7,256 bases of DNA from an uncultured Brachyspira sp. Lineage in GTDB: Bacteria; Spirochaetota; Brachyspiria; Brachyspirales; Brachyspiraceae. Below, piece after piece: positions 1-7,066 of this stretch. A program made the translations under genes and the position numbers. The notes beneath the pieces are model-generated. The model worked only from the letters and a program-made list of their open reading frames with translations. It had not been told where the DNA came from and searched no databases. Where the stretch lies: positions 1-7,256 of the forward strand of contig NZ_CAJTQJ010000065.1 of NCBI RefSeq assembly GCF_910578695.1, read 5' to 3'. Each line of letters opens with the position of its first letter. Positions within the stretch are counted from its first letter, which is position 1.

Positions 1-1250
<1,250 letters not shown>

Positions 1251-1285
1251 TTATAAATCCTTATTATTATTACTCCTAATATAAT

Positions 1286-2467
1286 TTATTCTATTATTAC
1301 TTTAATATATTTTTCCATATTCTTAATCTTGTAATGCATTTCATCTTGAGAATTAAATTCCATTATTATATTACCTATATACTTTGACAAATCAGTAAAT
1401 TTTTCAACTTTATCACCAATATTCTTAAAAATATTTAATTCCAAAATATTATTTTTTAATTTCTCAGATATTTCTATTTTTTTAAGAAAACCGTCTTTAT
1501 TAGAATGAATATTATAAAATGCACAGCATCTATATGGTTCTACCATAGATAAATCATCTATATTATCACCTACAGCTGCTTTTATAGTATATTCTGCTAA
1601 ATCTATACCTGTAGCATATTTAATTGTCTGCGGTATATTTATTCCTCCATTTCTTGGAGTGAATTCCATAAAAAATATATCATTATTAGAATATTGAATC
1701 TCTGTACTATAAACACTTGTACTCATATTTAAAATATTTATTATTCTTTGTATTTCTTTTTGCATTTTTATATACAAGGTTTTATTTACATTATTTGGAA
1801 AAGTAGTTCCTATTATAGAAAAGTCTTTAAAATATTCATTTCCCAAACATATAAATTTTAATTCCCCATTAATAGAAAATAAATCTCCTTCAAGTTGAGG
1901 TAGTTCTAAAAATTCTTCTACTATAAATCTACCATTTTTTGAATAACTCAAAGCTTGCCCTATATAGTATGCAAATTTTTCTTTATTAGATGTATCATAT
2001 AGTTTACTTAAACCTCTAGCAGAACTAGAGTCAGTAGGTTTTATAACAATCGGCCTATTAAAATATTTCCAATCTTCAATAGCATCATTAATATTAACAT
2101 ACCCACTAGCTTTAGGAGAATTAAAATTATTATCTAAAAGAAATTTTCTAAACAAATCTTTATTTGTAAGTATCTCAACAGATTTTAAAGGCTGTCCATG
2201 CAAACCCATTTTTTCGGCTACATAAGCAGCTGTCATACTTTCATTATCAAGTGCATAACAAACAATCCCATCTATTTTTAATTTTTTTGCTAATTTTAAT
2301 ACTGCATCTTTATCTAAAACACTTACTTCATAGTATTCATCAGCATATTTATGCCCTGGATTATAAGGTCTATTATCACAAGTAATAGTATAATATCCTA
2401 ATCTTTTAGCCGTCTGAATGGAATATATTTGACCGTATGTACCACCTAACAATAATATTTTTTTCAT
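1286..2467 (-). CDS. ATP-grasp domain ligase 2 (393 aa)
   Basis: This is a complete ATP-grasp protein. LLLGGTYG at residues 5-12 begins the N-terminal nucleotide-binding-like domain, VIKPTDSSSARGLSK (141-155) is the ATP-binding strand and loop with probable K143, EE is at 184-185, and MEFTPRNGG (267-275) supplies the acidic, arginine and asparagine residues that bind Mg-ATP. The family makes acyl-phosphate intermediates and forms amide or similar bonds; here a role in attaching an amino acid or acid to a sugar is inferred from context only. The start at ATG 2467-2465 is supported by AGGA (2477-2474) with a six-base spacer. It begins about 17 bases after the U-tract of a strong terminator, so its expression probably depends on read-through from the acyltransferase gene. 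It is followed after 35 bases by its paralogue. Residues roughly 186-265 diverge most between the pair, suggesting different acceptor substrates. It has no repeat tail. Confidence 0.92.
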   Translation of the reverse strand: MKKILLLGGTYGQIYSIQTAKRLGYYTITCDNRPYNPGHKYADEYYEVSVLDKDAVLKLAKKLKIDGIVCYALDNESMTAAYVAEKMGLHGQPLKSVEILTNKDLFRKFLLDNNFNSPKASGYVNINDAIEDWKYFNRPIVIKPTDSSSARGLSKLYDTSNKEKFAYYIGQALSYSKNGRFIVEEFLELPQLEGDLFSINGELKFICLGNEYFKDFSIIGTTFPNNVNKTLYIKMQKEIQRIINILNMSTSVYSTEIQYSNNDIFFMEFTPRNGGINIPQTIKYATGIDLAEYTIKAAVGDNIDDLSMVEPYRCCAFYNIHSNKDGFLKKIEISEKLKNNILELNIFKNIGDKVEKFTDLSKYIGNIIMEFNSQDEMHYKIKNMEKYIKVIIE

Positions 2468-2483
2468 TATAAATCCTAAATTT

Positions 2484-2532
2484 AAAATAAAAAGCAGCCG
2501 CCTAAACTCTTTTTAAGTTTAAGCAGCTGCTT
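2484..2532 (-). terminator. Strong intrinsic terminator inside the gene cluster
   Basis: On the minus strand the 17-base arm AAGCAGCTGCTTAAACT (2532-2516) pairs with AGTTTAGGCGGCTGCTT (2508-2492) over its full length, with two G-U pairs. A 7-base loop (2515-2509) separates the arms and a T-rich tail follows (TTTTTATTTT, near 2493-2484). It lies between the acyltransferase stop and the ATP-grasp 2 ribosome binding site, leaving no room for a separate promoter before ATP-grasp 2. It may act as an attenuator rather than an absolute end: one of the three acyltransferase exit frames stops inside its 5' arm (TAA at 2521-2519). Confidence 0.9.
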
Positions 2533-2571
2533 GACTTTTATAAAATAATAATGTATTATATTGTATATATA

Positions 2572-3237
2572 TTAGGGCTGTTCTGTTCTGTTCTGTTCTG
2601 TTCTGTTCTGTTCTGTTCTGTTCTGTTCTGTTGCAGGCACTCCGTAGAATATTTTATTATCTTCTATATTTTTTGTTACAACTGATCCTGAACCTATTAT
2701 TACATTCTTTCCTATTTTTATTCTAGGTAAAATTGTAGCACCCGCACCTATAAAACTATAATCGCCAACCTCTATACATCCGCATAAAGTAGCATTAGGT
2801 GCTATATGAACACCTTTACCTATAACACATTCATGATCTACGGACGCAGAAGTATTTATTATAGAATATTTTCCTATAACTACTCTAGGCATAATAGCAG
2901 CATTCGGAAGTATCTGAACGCAGTCCATTATTTTAGATGACTTAGAAACATAAGCATATTTGGATATAATACTAATAGATTTAAATCCAAAATTTAATAA
3001 TTTTTCTGATATACTAACTCTATCTCTTCCATTTGCACCGCCTATAGCAACAACAAAATATGTTTTATCCATTTTTGTTAATTCGCTTTCATCATAAAAT
3101 ATTTTTATATTATCAATCGGAGATTTAACTTCTTTATTTCTATCAAAAAAGGCTACAATATTCAATCCCATATCAGATATTATTTCTTCTAAAACTATTG
3201 ATTGTCCTGTTGCTCCCCATACTATTATATTATTCAT
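2572..3237 (-). CDS. NeuD/PglD-family sugar acyltransferase with C-terminal NRTEQ repeat tail
   Basis: The N-terminus, NNIIVWGATGQSIVLEEI (residues 2-19), is the PglD_N-type sugar-nucleotide binding fold. From about residue 95 the protein is a left-handed beta-helix of hexapeptide repeats (IGKYSI, IGKGVH, IGAGAT, IGSGSV). H135 in VDHECVIG, with H144 nine residues later, matches the histidine pair of PglD, where the first is the catalytic base. The family transfers acetyl from acetyl-CoA to an amino sugar in the cytoplasm, so acylation of the product of the upstream aminotransferase is the likely role. AAGGA sits just before the ATG and overlaps the upstream stop region (8-base gap). The family usually ends soon after YGVPA; here GVPA (199-202) runs straight into a TEQNR tail from 11 copies of AACAG, then Pro and TAA. 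The core is intact, so the tail should not remove activity. Confidence 0.93.
   Translation of the reverse strand: MNNIIVWGATGQSIVLEEIISDMGLNIVAFFDRNKEVKSPIDNIKIFYDESELTKMDKTYFVVAIGGANGRDRVSISEKLLNFGFKSISIISKYAYVSKSSKIMDCVQILPNAAIMPRVVIGKYSIINTSASVDHECVIGKGVHIAPNATLCGCIEVGDYSFIGAGATILPRIKIGKNVIIGSGSVVTKNIEDNKIFYGVPATEQNRTEQNRTEQNRTEQP
2578..2632. repeat. Pentanucleotide microsatellite (CTGTT; AACAG on the coding strand), 11 copies
   Basis: There are exactly 11 perfect copies (55 bp), in frame at the 3' end of the acyltransferase. The coding-strand unit AACAG lacks T, so it has no stop in any frame and every frame encodes the same cyclic pentapeptide Asn-Arg-Thr-Glu-Gln. With 11 copies (remainder 2 on division by 3) the exit frame reads Pro then TAA at 2574-2572. 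With remainder 0 the stop is TAA at 2558-2556. With remainder 1 it is TAA at 2521-2519, inside the terminator stem. Confidence 0.98.
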
Positions 3238-3245
3238 AATTATCC

Positions 3246-4370
3246 TTAAAGAATTTTCTTTATAATATTTACTACCCTATCAATATCATTTTCCGTTATA
3301 TCATGATAGCATGGTAAATTTACTGCCCTATTATAAATAGAATAAGAAACTTCTGTATGCTCTTTAAATATCATTTTTTTAGAATCTATACTGTCTTTAA
3401 ATATTAAAGATAATGGCCAGAAAAATACTCTCCCATCTATATTATTATTTTTAAACTCTTCTAAAAGATTATCTCTGTTAAAATTAATATTTTCATCAAA
3501 AATAGCTGTAGTCATCCAATAACTATTTTTACAATCATCAGGAGTATAATTTAATTTTAACGGCAGTCCTTTTAATTTATCTTCATACATTTTAAATATT
3601 TCAATTTTTCTATTAACTAACTCATCTATCCTTTCCATCTGAGCACAGCCGATAGCTGCCTGAATATTAGACATTTTATATTTAAAGCCTATAATATCAA
3701 ACCAAAATTGTTTATACTGATCCTTCTTTCTTCCATGATTAGACAGAGTTAATACTTTGTTATACAATTCCTCATCATTAGTAGCAAACATTCCTCCTTC
3801 GCCCGTAGTTAATGTTTTAGTACCGTGAAAAGAAAAAGCAGAAAATATGCCCATAGATCCTGCTTTTTTACCTTTATAAACTGAACCCAATGCTTCGGCA
3901 GAATCTTCTATAATTGGAATATTATATTTTTTAGATATTTTAAGAAGCTCATCCATATTACATAAATTACCATAAATATGAACAGCTATTATAGCTTTAG
4001 TTTTTTCATTTATTGCTTTTTCAACTTTCTCTATATCTATACACCAATCTTTTTTACTTACATCAACAAGAACAGGCTTAGCTCCTAAATATGTTATAGG
4101 TGCTATAGTAGCAACCCAAGTAATATCAGGGGCAATAACCTCATCGCCTGCACCAATACCTAAAGCAGATAATCCCATATGTAAAGCACCTGTACAGCTG
4201 GAAGTAGCTATTGTATATTTTACATTTAAATATTCTTTAAACATATTTTCAAATTTATTAATATACTCATAACATTTATTTCCCCAGCCATTTTTAGCAG
4301 CATCTGTCGCATAATCTACTTCTTTTTGAGTTATTGAAGGTTTAGAATAATAAATTTGACTTAGACTCAT
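3246..4370 (-). CDS. DegT/DnrJ/EryC1/StrS family PLP-dependent sugar aminotransferase (374 aa)
   Basis: This cytoplasmic fold-type I PLP enzyme transfers an amino group, normally from glutamate, to a keto sugar nucleotide. Family landmarks appear in order: TSSCTGALHMGL (56-67) for phosphate binding, GDEVIAPDITWVAT (75-88), IIEDSAEALG (153-162) with D156 expected to contact the pyridine nitrogen, and SFHGTKTLTTGEGGM (180-194) with K185 as the Schiff-base lysine. YKMSNIQAAIG (231-241) contains the conserved asparagine. The HGTK-TLTTGEGGM segment resembles the GDP-perosamine synthase branch, but substrate and regiochemistry cannot be assigned. The start at ATG 4370-4368 follows GGA at normal spacing and lies about 38 bases below a good sigma70-type promoter. 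The next gene, an acyltransferase, begins 8 bases after the stop, the usual arrangement for making an N-acylated amino sugar. Confidence 0.94.
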   Translation of the reverse strand: MSLSQIYYSKPSITQKEVDYATDAAKNGWGNKCYEYINKFENMFKEYLNVKYTIATSSCTGALHMGLSALGIGAGDEVIAPDITWVATIAPITYLGAKPVLVDVSKKDWCIDIEKVEKAINEKTKAIIAVHIYGNLCNMDELLKISKKYNIPIIEDSAEALGSVYKGKKAGSMGIFSAFSFHGTKTLTTGEGGMFATNDEELYNKVLTLSNHGRKKDQYKQFWFDIIGFKYKMSNIQAAIGCAQMERIDELVNRKIEIFKMYEDKLKGLPLKLNYTPDDCKNSYWMTTAIFDENINFNRDNLLEEFKNNNIDGRVFFWPLSLIFKDSIDSKKMIFKEHTEVSYSIYNRAVNLPCYHDITENDIDRVVNIIKKIL

Positions 4371-4407
4371 CTAGTATGTTCCAATAATAAAAATTACGTT
4401 AACTAAA

Positions 4408-4436
4408 ACTATATATTATAACAAATAAAATGTCAA
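4408..4436 (-). promoter_or_regulatory. Sigma70-type promoter ahead of the aminotransferase gene
   Basis: On the minus strand TTGACA (4436-4431) is separated by 17 bases from TATAGT (4413-4408), a near-consensus pair. A second possible -10 hexamer, TATAAT with an upstream TG (TGTTATAAT), lies at 4420-4415. Transcription would start near 4400, about 30 bases before the aminotransferase ATG. This makes aminotransferase plus acyltransferase a unit that can be expressed separately from the upstream genes. AT-rich DNA produces such matches by chance, but both the position and the exact TTGACA favour it. Confidence 0.65.
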
Positions 4437-4445
4437 TAATGCATA

Positions 4446-5411
4446 CTATTTTATTTGTAAATAGAAAAAATTTGTTATTTTTATTAGAAATAATAGATAA
4501 TTCAGCAATTTTACATATAAAATTAACAATAATATAACATAATTTTTATTATAGGACATTATAATATGATTAATTACTTCATCTATATTTGTATAGCTGA
4601 AATTTAACTCATTTAATAAAATCGAATTATCCCCTACTATTATATTAGGTTCATTACTATTTAATTCTTTAAGATCAAGCAATTGTATTTTGTTCATACT
4701 ATTTGCTATTAAAGATGCAATATATCCTAATGATAAGGCATTACCAGAACATAAATTAATTATACCATTTAAATTTGAGTCTGTAATCATACTAATAGCT
4801 TTGGCTATATCTCCTGCAAACATATAATCTTTTTTTAATTGAGAATAGTTAATAGATACTTTCTGATTGTTTTTTAAAGAATTTATAATATATGGAAACA
4901 GCCTGTTTGGATTTTCATTACTGCCGTAAGTATAAAAAACTCTGCCCCAGCAAAAATCTATATTATTTTTATTGGAATATAATTCGGATACTTCTCTTAA
5001 ATAATTTTTAGTTTTAGCATATATTGTTTCTGGGTTAAGTTCATCATATTCTTTTAACGGAGCATCTTTAAACTTATATTCAAAACAAGTTCCAATAAAT
5101 ACAGCTTTCTTTCCGCCATTTTCTTTAAAATATCTAAACATTTTTATAGATGAATACAATAAATCAAAATTATAATCAGAATCTAAATAACCTTTTTTAG
5201 TATCCCAAGCTAAATGTATTAAATATTCAGGCTTTATCTCATTAAAAATACTTTCTAATTTTTTATGATCATTTAAATCTGCATAAAAATAATTATGTTT
5301 TTCTATATGCTTAGTACCAATGCCGAAAACTTCAAAACCTAACTTATTTAAAGGTTCAGTAATATATTGTCCTATAAGTCCGTTTATTCCTGTTACTATA
5401 ACTTTTTTCAT
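4446..5411 (-). CDS. NAD-dependent sugar-nucleotide epimerase/reductase, extended SDR family, with hydrophobic C-terminal extension
   Basis: The N-terminal VTGINGLIG (residues 6-14) carries the GxxGxxG NAD(P)-binding motif (G8, G11, G14), and YAKTK (131-135) is the SDR catalytic Tyr-x-x-x-Lys. T108 in FIGTCFEY is at the usual Ser/Thr position. The substrate is probably a cytoplasmic NDP-4-keto-6-deoxysugar reduced or epimerised after the RmlC-type enzyme. The gene starts inside the end of the upstream epimerase gene (ATGA overlap, 5411-5408), a sign of translational coupling and joint function. The fold should end near residue 290 (IIMSYNKN); about 31 further residues are very hydrophobic (YVILLLILYVKLLNYLLFL, then more), unlike this soluble family. 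That tail may be a lost stop codon or a membrane anchor. No terminator is visible after it; the aminotransferase promoter follows. Confidence 0.9.
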   Translation of the reverse strand: MKKVIVTGINGLIGQYITEPLNKLGFEVFGIGTKHIEKHNYFYADLNDHKKLESIFNEIKPEYLIHLAWDTKKGYLDSDYNFDLLYSSIKMFRYFKENGGKKAVFIGTCFEYKFKDAPLKEYDELNPETIYAKTKNYLREVSELYSNKNNIDFCWGRVFYTYGSNENPNRLFPYIINSLKNNQKVSINYSQLKKDYMFAGDIAKAISMITDSNLNGIINLCSGNALSLGYIASLIANSMNKIQLLDLKELNSNEPNIIVGDNSILLNELNFSYTNIDEVINHIIMSYNKNYVILLLILYVKLLNYLLFLIKITNFFYLQIK

Positions 5412-5941
5412 AATACAAAGTCTGCTATATTTTTATCTTTATCGCTCATTATTCTATTTTCGCATTCGGGCCACTGAATATTAAATGCAGGATCATTCCA
5501 CCTTAAATATCCATAAGCATTTGGTACAAAAGAAGCTCCGACAAAATAACATATCATACTGTCATCTTCAAGAGTCTGTATGCCATGAGCTACATAAGGA
5601 GGAATATATATCATTTTACCGTTATCCTCACTTAATTCAATTGTGAAATGTTTGCCGTAAGTAGGTGAATCTTTTCTTATATCAGCTATTGCATCAAAAA
5701 CTCTTCCCTTGATGCATCTTACAACTTTTATTTCACCATAAGGTGCTATTTGATAATGCATACCTCTTAATGTACCCTTTTTAGCACTATAACTCATATT
5801 CGACTGCTTAATTTCAAAATCTAAATTATGTTTTTTTAATTCATCATTACAAAATAATCTCAAAAAATATCCTCTTTCATCTTCTATATAATTATTCTGT
5901 ATTATGTAAGCACCATCTATATTAGTTTTTTCTATAGTCAT
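5408..5941 (-). CDS. rfbC: RmlC-type NDP-4-keto-6-deoxysugar 3,5-epimerase (177 aa)
   Basis: This is a small cupin enzyme of the dTDP-4-dehydrorhamnose 3,5-epimerase family. Family landmarks are DERGYF, KKGTLRGMHYQ, KVVRCIKGRVFDAIADIRKD, SPTYG, IPPYVAHGIQTLED and RWNDPAFNIQWP. Numbered from ATG 5941, H62 (GMHYQ), Y132 (ICYF) and D169 (SDKD) fall at the positions of the known catalytic His, Tyr and Asp, so the enzyme should be active. It epimerises C3 and/or C5 of a 4-keto-6-deoxysugar nucleotide. The usual rhamnose partners RmlA and RmlB are not in the window, so dTDP-rhamnose is not proven and another NDP-sugar is possible. I chose ATG 5941 over TTG 5950 because AAGG (5955-5952) sits 10 bases before the ATG but only one base before the TTG. 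It overlaps the next gene by ATGA and begins 21 bases after the radical SAM gene. Confidence 0.92.
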   Translation of the reverse strand: MTIEKTNIDGAYIIQNNYIEDERGYFLRLFCNDELKKHNLDFEIKQSNMSYSAKKGTLRGMHYQIAPYGEIKVVRCIKGRVFDAIADIRKDSPTYGKHFTIELSEDNGKMIYIPPYVAHGIQTLEDDSMICYFVGASFVPNAYGYLRWNDPAFNIQWPECENRIMSDKDKNIADFVL

Positions 5942-5951
5942 AATTTCCAAA

Positions 5952-5955
5952 CCTT
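5952..5955 (-). promoter_or_regulatory. Ribosome binding site that fixes the RmlC-type gene start
   Basis: AAGG on the minus strand lies 10 bases before ATG 5941-5939 but one base before the in-frame TTG 5950-5948. That spacing rules out the longer TTG-initiated form. Confidence 0.7.
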
Positions 5956-5962
5956 ATAAAAA

Positions 5963-7066
5963 TTATTTTTCCCATTCAGGAGCAAATTGCTGATTTATTT
6001 GTATGAAAGATAATTCATTATTCCAATTAGCATGAGATGATTGAAAACATCTTTTGCATTCATCACACATATTATTCTGATCATTAACATTTTTTCTAAA
6101 CTCTTGAAACTCTTTAGAATTCCACATATCTTCAAAATTATCATAATTCTCAAAATTAAGAAATTTAAGGGCTGTAGACTGACAAGGACGAACATAACCG
6201 TCTGATGCTAAGAAAAAATCTCTCCAAGCAACAAAGCAGTCTTTATGATATTTATCTTCAGCTATATCATAGCCTTGAATAAATGGAAGCTTCAATTTTA
6301 TATTTAATTTATTTGCTAATTCTAAAGCCTCATCAAAAATTTTTATCACCTTATCTTGTTTATTATATAAAGTTTCATTCAATAAACTATCAGTAAATAC
6401 AGTCAGATATACTCCCTTTACTTCTTCAAGCCCAATATCGAAAGCCAATTCTATAAGTTTGGGAAGTTCTTCAATATTGGAATCCATTAAAGCCATAACA
6501 AAATTCATATAAGGATAATTTAAATTTCTTTCTTTTTTTTCTTTAACTATATCCCTTATATTTTTTATTATAATATCAAAATTGCCCCCGTATCTTATTC
6601 TATCATTAGTTTCTGCTTTTGCTCCATCTAAACTAATAGCCATAATATCAACCCTATAATCAAATAAAGCATTCTTTATTTTATCTAATCTCATACCATT
6701 AGTGACAAAATATTTTCTAACTGGAAAATCATTTAAATATTTTAATATATCTATAAAATTAGGATGCATTGTAGGCTCACCCCATCCAAAAAGTGTTACC
6801 TCTTCTATTGTATAAAGTAAATGCTCCATTTTTTTTAAATAATCCAATTTAAATACTGTGGGGTTAAATTCAGCTTCATCTCTTCCGCACATTATGCATT
6901 TCAAATTGCATGCATTAGTTAACTCTAAAACCAATCTTTGAGGATATGATTTTAATATTGTTTTTTTATTATCCATTTCCTGCTTATTTAATATCGTATT
7001 ATCAATTTGCTTTTTAGTCAATTCTCTAGTCTGCAGTAATTCTTTAGTTTTTGATCTCAATAACAT
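5963..7066 (-). CDS. Radical SAM/SPASM domain protein (367 aa)
   Basis: CNLKCIMC (residues 53-60) supplies the CxxxCxxC ligands C53, C57 and C60 of the SAM-binding 4Fe-4S cluster. GWGEPTMHP (94-102) is the GGEP-type SAM contact, and ISLDGAKAETND (144-155) is the typical barrel strand. The C-terminal region has further cysteines, C277, C295 (GYVRPC), C334, C337 and C340 (CDECKRC), in a SPASM-like arrangement that would hold auxiliary Fe-S chemistry. The enzyme generates a 5'-deoxyadenosyl radical. In a glycan locus it could remodel a sugar or modify a lipid- or peptide-linked precursor, but the substrate is unknown. The start at ATG 7066-7064 has an exceptionally good Shine-Dalgarno, GAGGAGG, seven bases upstream, and overlaps the upstream TAA by one base (TAATG). 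About 35 polar residues precede the SAM domain. Confidence 0.92.
   Translation of the reverse strand: MLLRSKTKELLQTRELTKKQIDNTILNKQEMDNKKTILKSYPQRLVLELTNACNLKCIMCGRDEAEFNPTVFKLDYLKKMEHLLYTIEEVTLFGWGEPTMHPNFIDILKYLNDFPVRKYFVTNGMRLDKIKNALFDYRVDIMAISLDGAKAETNDRIRYGGNFDIIIKNIRDIVKEKKERNLNYPYMNFVMALMDSNIEELPKLIELAFDIGLEEVKGVYLTVFTDSLLNETLYNKQDKVIKIFDEALELANKLNIKLKLPFIQGYDIAEDKYHKDCFVAWRDFFLASDGYVRPCQSTALKFLNFENYDNFEDMWNSKEFQEFRKNVNDQNNMCDECKRCFQSSHANWNNELSFIQINQQFAPEWEK

Noticed and set aside
2492..2532. Hairpin as a bidirectional terminator
   Set aside because: On the plus strand only a short, interrupted T-run follows the stem and there is no plus-strand gene to terminate, so only minus-strand function is supported.
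2578..2632. Plus-strand coding through the CTGTT array
   Set aside because: The plus strand of the array is also open, but no plus-strand gene with a start, ribosome binding site or recognisable product runs through it, and the minus-strand enzyme is clear.
5408..5941. Confident assignment to dTDP-L-rhamnose synthesis
   Set aside because: No RmlA or RmlB, and no certain RmlD, is in the window. The neighbours point to an amino or otherwise modified deoxysugar, so the exact NDP-sugar stays open.
5942..5950. TTG at 5950 as the start of the RmlC-type gene
   Set aside because: The AAGG Shine-Dalgarno would be one base away. ATG 5941 has 10-base spacing and places the catalytic residues at the usual family positions.
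5995..6195. A 66-codon open frame inside the radical SAM gene
   Set aside because: It overlaps the conserved SPASM end of the radical SAM gene in another frame and its Ile/Leu/Met-rich product is typical of a shifted reading of AT-rich coding DNA. I see no independent support.
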